Shown in pieces: positions 6,239-8,682 of a stretch of DNA of 8,682 nucleotides. The number at the start of each line of letters is the position of its first letter. Within the stretch, counting starts at the first letter, position 1. The position numbers and the translations under genes are program-made. Source of the DNA: Rhodoluna sp. (GTDB taxonomy: Bacteria > Actinomycetota > Actinomycetes > Actinomycetales > Microbacteriaceae). The notes under the pieces were generated by a model. That model was not told where the DNA came from. It was given only the letters and a program-made list of their open reading frames with translations, and did no database searches. The stretch lies in the NCBI GenBank assembly GCA_016462375.1, contig JAEMTJ010000017.1, forward strand, positions 18,592 to 27,273. Reading direction: 5' to 3'.

Positions 6239-6794
6239 CCGCAAGCTCATCCACCTCGTGGAGTTCAACACTTCTAATGCTGATGTCGGACCAACCATTT
6301 TTTGAAATAATCCCGTCAGCCAGCGCTGGGTTCTTAGCCAACACTGGTCCATGCAACTGTGTCAACAACGCATTCTCAATCCATTCAACATAGTTCGACT
6401 TACTAGCTGTGTTTAGATACCCAACTACGGAATCCATTTCAACGAATTTGCTTACCCACGCCCCACTGGCGCTGTCCACGCCGGTCAACAGTGATCGCAA
6501 AAAATCGGCCGCTGAAGCAACAGCGAGAACCGCTCCACCTTTGTTGATGAACGACACGACATTTTTGGGCAGATCCGGATGAGTTGAAAGCAACTGCGTC
6601 CAAGCCGCATTAGATCCGTGGCCCAACAAAACGAAATCAAATTCACTCAGGATCTCAGAACCGTCCAAATGAAAAATTGAGCTTGTTACGTCACGCCAAG
6701 AAAGTCGCTTTTGCAAAACAAGTAGATTACCTAAATCACCGTTTAAGTTCAGGTGATGAGGGGATATGGCCGCCAGTTTGATTTGTCTATGCAC
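6207..6794 (-). CDS. gatD: GatD-like type 1 glutamine amidotransferase, apparently lacking the catalytic cysteine
   Basis: This 195-residue homologue of GatD would be the glutaminase subunit that, with MurT, amidates the alpha-carboxyl of D-Glu in lipid II. Family landmarks are IKLAAISPHHLNLNGDLGN at the N-terminus, GHGSNAAW (58-65, for the usual GGGQDxEQ) and LHGPVLAKNPALAD containing His148, the expected catalytic His. The nucleophile elbow reads VLAVASAADFL (89-99) where relatives have VLAVCGGYQLL, so the Cys position is Ala93. The whole protein contains no cysteine. The GFENHGG-type region is replaced by GYLNTASKS, and about 20-30 residues before LHGP are missing (GatD is usually about 240 aa). 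It overlaps murT by 8 bp. I prefer GTG at 6794 because GAGG lies nine bases upstream; ATG at 6803 abuts GAGG directly. The homology is solid, but glutaminase activity seems impossible by the normal mechanism. Confidence 0.85.
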   Translation of the reverse strand: MHRQIKLAAISPHHLNLNGDLGNLLVLQKRLSWRDVTSSIFHLDGSEILSEFDFVLLGHGSNAAWTQLLSTHPDLPKNVVSFINKGGAVLAVASAADFLRSLLTGVDSASGAWVSKFVEMDSVVGYLNTASKSNYVEWIENALLTQLHGPVLAKNPALADGIISKNGWSDISIRSVELHEVDELAEQSRKIAFEN

Positions 6795-8055
6795 GAGAGA
6801 CATCCTCAGGGTCAGTGAAGCCTTTGTAACGCCTTAGTCTTCTCATCGCATCAGCGCTGTATAGCACTGTCTTTATCCCTCGATTAGGTTTTGGTAATGC
6901 TAGAAACTCATCAATGGCTTTGAAATAGTCAGCTTCAACGCGGTCAACTTGGGTGCCGTTGTACTTTAAAACTAAGGCTGCATCCGCATAATTGAATCCA
7001 CTCAGCATTTTTACTTGAGGAAGCTTGTCGTAGTTGACTGTCCACAGCCATGAAGGGTCGTGAACATCCCTTCCTATGGCGAAGAACACCTGTTCAACAT
7101 CACTCTCTAGGTTGTCAAGATTGAGCTGCAAACTAGCCGGATTCTGAACCAAAATGAACTCAATGCTCTCGCCATCAACTTCACGTACCTCTCCCCTAGA
7201 AAAAACTGGGGGCAACAAATCAAGTATTGATGCTGCTAGTTCAGCGTCAAAGGACTTTCCCAAAATCTCCTTGGCCGTTGCAATTGCAGCTACGGCATCT
7301 AATGCAAAATGCGCACCTCGACTGGGCAGTCGAAACGACACAGTAGCCGAATCAACCAGAACGGTTATCTCTCTGTCATTTTGACTGGTCAAGCTCACAC
7401 TAGTTGTAGGTTTGGGCAATGCGGACAGATATGTTGGTGCATATTGAAGGTTGGACGACTTTAATTCCTTCTCTGAAAACCCAAACCAGATTACCGAACT
7501 CGAGAAGTTACCTTTGGACGATATTTGCAAGCAGTTTTGATCATCGGCATTCAGCAAGACCGTGCCTGATGTGTTTTCAGCGACGGTCGACAATGTTTCA
7601 CGAACTAGAGCGGGATCTACGAACCGATCTAACTGGTCTTCCAATATGTTGAGGATCACGGAAGTAGACGGTTTTACATTCTTAGCGACACTCGCTGCAT
7701 GAGCCTCGTCCATCTCGAGTATCGCAATTGAACCAGGAACCTTGCCGAGCAGGTTTCCATTTCTAATTATTGAGCTGAAAAACCCCTGTTCGATATTTGC
7801 TGTTGACGGATTTGTAAATACATCGACGCCATGCCCTCGAACTATTGCTACGACCATCTTGGTTGTAGTTGATTTACCGGCTGTACCCGTTATCGCGACA
7901 TAGCCCGATGGAAATGAACTCAGCGTCTGGTAAAACAGGCTCGGGGCTAATTTTGACACCACAAGCCCTGGGAGTGCAGAACCTCCACCAGGTCTTATCA
8001 ACCTCACGGCAACTCTTATCAAGCGTCCGATGAGAATTGCTGCTAAGTAGCGCAC
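6787..8055 (-). CDS. murT: MurT-like Mur ligase family protein (lipid II D-Glu modification), zinc ribbon missing
   Basis: This 422-residue Mur ligase family protein would be the ATP-dependent partner of GatD, activating the D-Glu alpha-carboxyl of lipid II. The N-terminus (1-22) is hydrophobic and basic and could sit at the membrane. The P-loop GTAGKSTTT (57-65; usually GTNGKTTT) is intact, followed by TNPSTAN (81-87), EMDEA (114-118), LNILEDQLDR (135-144; usually RDQLDR) and LNADD (168-172). The C-terminal DUF1727-like part has LVQNPAS (302-308; usually LVKNPAG) and SWLWTVNY (335-342; usually SWLWDVDF). The four-cysteine zinc ribbon of characterised MurT is absent; Cys175 is the only cysteine. 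The start is GTG at 8055, three bases after the sigA stop, and no ATG fits better. The gene is co-oriented with sigA and overlaps gatD by 8 bp. The family call is strong, but the canonical amidation reaction is doubtful. Confidence 0.9.
   Translation of the reverse strand: MRYLAAILIGRLIRVAVRLIRPGGGSALPGLVVSKLAPSLFYQTLSSFPSGYVAITGTAGKSTTTKMVVAIVRGHGVDVFTNPSTANIEQGFFSSIIRNGNLLGKVPGSIAILEMDEAHAASVAKNVKPSTSVILNILEDQLDRFVDPALVRETLSTVAENTSGTVLLNADDQNCLQISSKGNFSSSVIWFGFSEKELKSSNLQYAPTYLSALPKPTTSVSLTSQNDREITVLVDSATVSFRLPSRGAHFALDAVAAIATAKEILGKSFDAELAASILDLLPPVFSRGEVREVDGESIEFILVQNPASLQLNLDNLESDVEQVFFAIGRDVHDPSWLWTVNYDKLPQVKMLSGFNYADAALVLKYNGTQVDRVEADYFKAIDEFLALPKPNRGIKTVLYSADAMRRLRRYKGFTDPEDVSRA
6804..6807 (-). 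promoter_or_regulatory. GAGG Shine-Dalgarno inside murT deciding the gatD start
   Basis: On the minus strand GAGG directly touches the ATG at 6803, leaving no spacer. It lies nine bases before the in-frame GTG at 6794, a normal distance. This favours GTG as the gatD start and implies translational coupling with the murT end. Confidence 0.45.
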
Positions 8056-8058
8056 GAA

Positions 8059-8682
8059 TTAGTTCTCTTTGATGAAGTCTCTGAGCCATTGCGCTCGGGA
8101 AGGGTGCTTCAGTTTAGACATCGTCTTAGCTTCAATTTGACGAATACGCTCACGGGTTACCCCGTGCTCTTCACCAATTTGGTCAAGAGTTTTCATAACG
8201 CCGTCACCAATTCCGTAGCGGCTGCGGATAACCGCTGCTTCACGTGGAGTCAAAGTGTCTAATAGGCGCTCGATTTCGCGTTGCATGATTCTAAATGCAA
8301 CTGCGTCAGCTGGCTGAACCGCTTCGGTATCTTCAATCAAGTCACCAAACTCAGAGTCACCATCTTCACCAAGAGGCGTTGAAAGAGAGATCGGTTCGCG
8401 ACCATACTTTTGAACCTCGACTACCTTTTCAGGTGTCATGTCCAGTTCGCGAGCAAGTTCTTCAGGAGTAGGTTCGCGGCCTAGATCCTGCAACAGCTGT
8501 CTCTGCACTCTAGAAAGTTTGTTGATCACTTCAACCATGTGAACAGGAATACGAATAGTTCTAGCTTGGTCGGCCATAGCTCTAGTGATTGCCTGGCGGA
8601 TCCACCAAGTTGCGTAGGTAGAGAACTTATAACCCTTGGTGTAGTCAAACTTCTCAACTGCTCTAATGAGACCGAGGTTACC
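8059..8682 (-). CDS. sigA: Principal RNA polymerase sigma factor SigA/RpoD (C-terminal part, partial)
   Basis: The last 207 codons of the housekeeping sigma-70 factor are visible; the 5' end lies beyond 8682. The frame is open to the window edge, so the internal Met at 8577 is not the start. Regions 2.3-2.4 (-10 recognition and melting) open the fragment: GNLGLIRAVEKFDY, KFSTYATWWIRQAITRA, IRIPVHM. Region 3 covers about residues 50-110, with the 3.2 finger DSEFGDLIED (109-118). Region 4 has LTPREAAVIRSRYGI (144-158) and the -35-binding helix-turn-helix IGEEHGVTRERIRQIEAK (169-186). The near-consensus group 1 motifs indicate the essential principal factor rather than an alternative one. The stop at 8059-8061 lies three bases before murT, so sigA, murT and gatD probably share a transcript. 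Confidence 0.96.
   Translation of the reverse strand, partial: GNLGLIRAVEKFDYTKGYKFSTYATWWIRQAITRAMADQARTIRIPVHMVEVINKLSRVQRQLLQDLGREPTPEELARELDMTPEKVVEVQKYGREPISLSTPLGEDGDSEFGDLIEDTEAVQPADAVAFRIMQREIERLLDTLTPREAAVIRSRYGIGDGVMKTLDQIGEEHGVTRERIRQIEAKTMSKLKHPSRAQWLRDFIKEN

Noticed and set aside
8059..8577. Reading the sigma factor as a complete short protein starting at the Met at 8577
   Set aside because: The frame stays open to the window edge and encodes regions 2.3-2.4 upstream of that Met, so the gene is simply cut by the window.

Overview
This window looks like core chromosome of a streamlined, moderately low-GC actinobacterium. GC is below half by eye, which I have not counted. The evidence is the gene set and order: sepH, an alkaline-phosphatase-superfamily gene, parC, parE, a DUF7455 zinc-binding mini-protein, gatD, murT and the principal sigma factor gene. 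These genes cluster in Actinobacteria. ParC and ParE are of the actinobacterial type, and I would guess Microbacteriaceae, for example the freshwater or marine 'Luna' lineages. The family assignment is an inference. No insertion sequence, phage gene, tRNA, rRNA or CRISPR array is visible.

Layout. Positions 1-185 hold the C-terminus of a plus-strand gene, probably the FtsZ-binding division protein SepH. It converges on a minus-strand phosphodiesterase/phosphatase gene (182-1297). A 44-bp divergent gap then leads into parC (1342-3768, plus), which converges on parE (3765-5846, minus), so the two subunits of topoisomerase IV lie tail to tail. A 139-bp divergent regulatory region (5847-5985) is the only sizeable non-coding stretch. 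It serves parE leftward and the small DUF7455 gene (5986-6210) rightward. That gene converges on the end of a leftward operon, sigA-murT-gatD (8682 down to 6207), whose cistrons are separated by 3 bp or overlap. No gene-free stretch exceeds 300 bases.

Functionally, the window combines chromosome decatenation (ParC/ParE), division (SepH), housekeeping transcription (SigA) and peptidoglycan precursor modification (MurT/GatD). The most interesting signal is in the last pair. The GatD homologue has no cysteine at all: the glutaminase nucleophile position is Ala93 and the substrate-binding region is shortened. Its partner MurT lacks the Cys4 zinc ribbon and has altered C-terminal acidic motifs, yet keeps an intact P-loop. 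Both genes are intact and tightly coupled to sigA. This suggests a MurT/GatD-type complex that no longer takes ammonia from glutamine. If the host has group-B peptidoglycan, which is cross-linked through the alpha-carboxyl of D-Glu, one attractive inference is that the complex now ligates an amino acid to that carboxyl.

Other points are a shared CTAA stop tetranucleotide at all three convergent junctions, terminator-like hairpins inside opposing coding sequences, an altered ATP-binding G1 box in ParE, and an operator-like dyad in the parE/DUF7455 divergent region.
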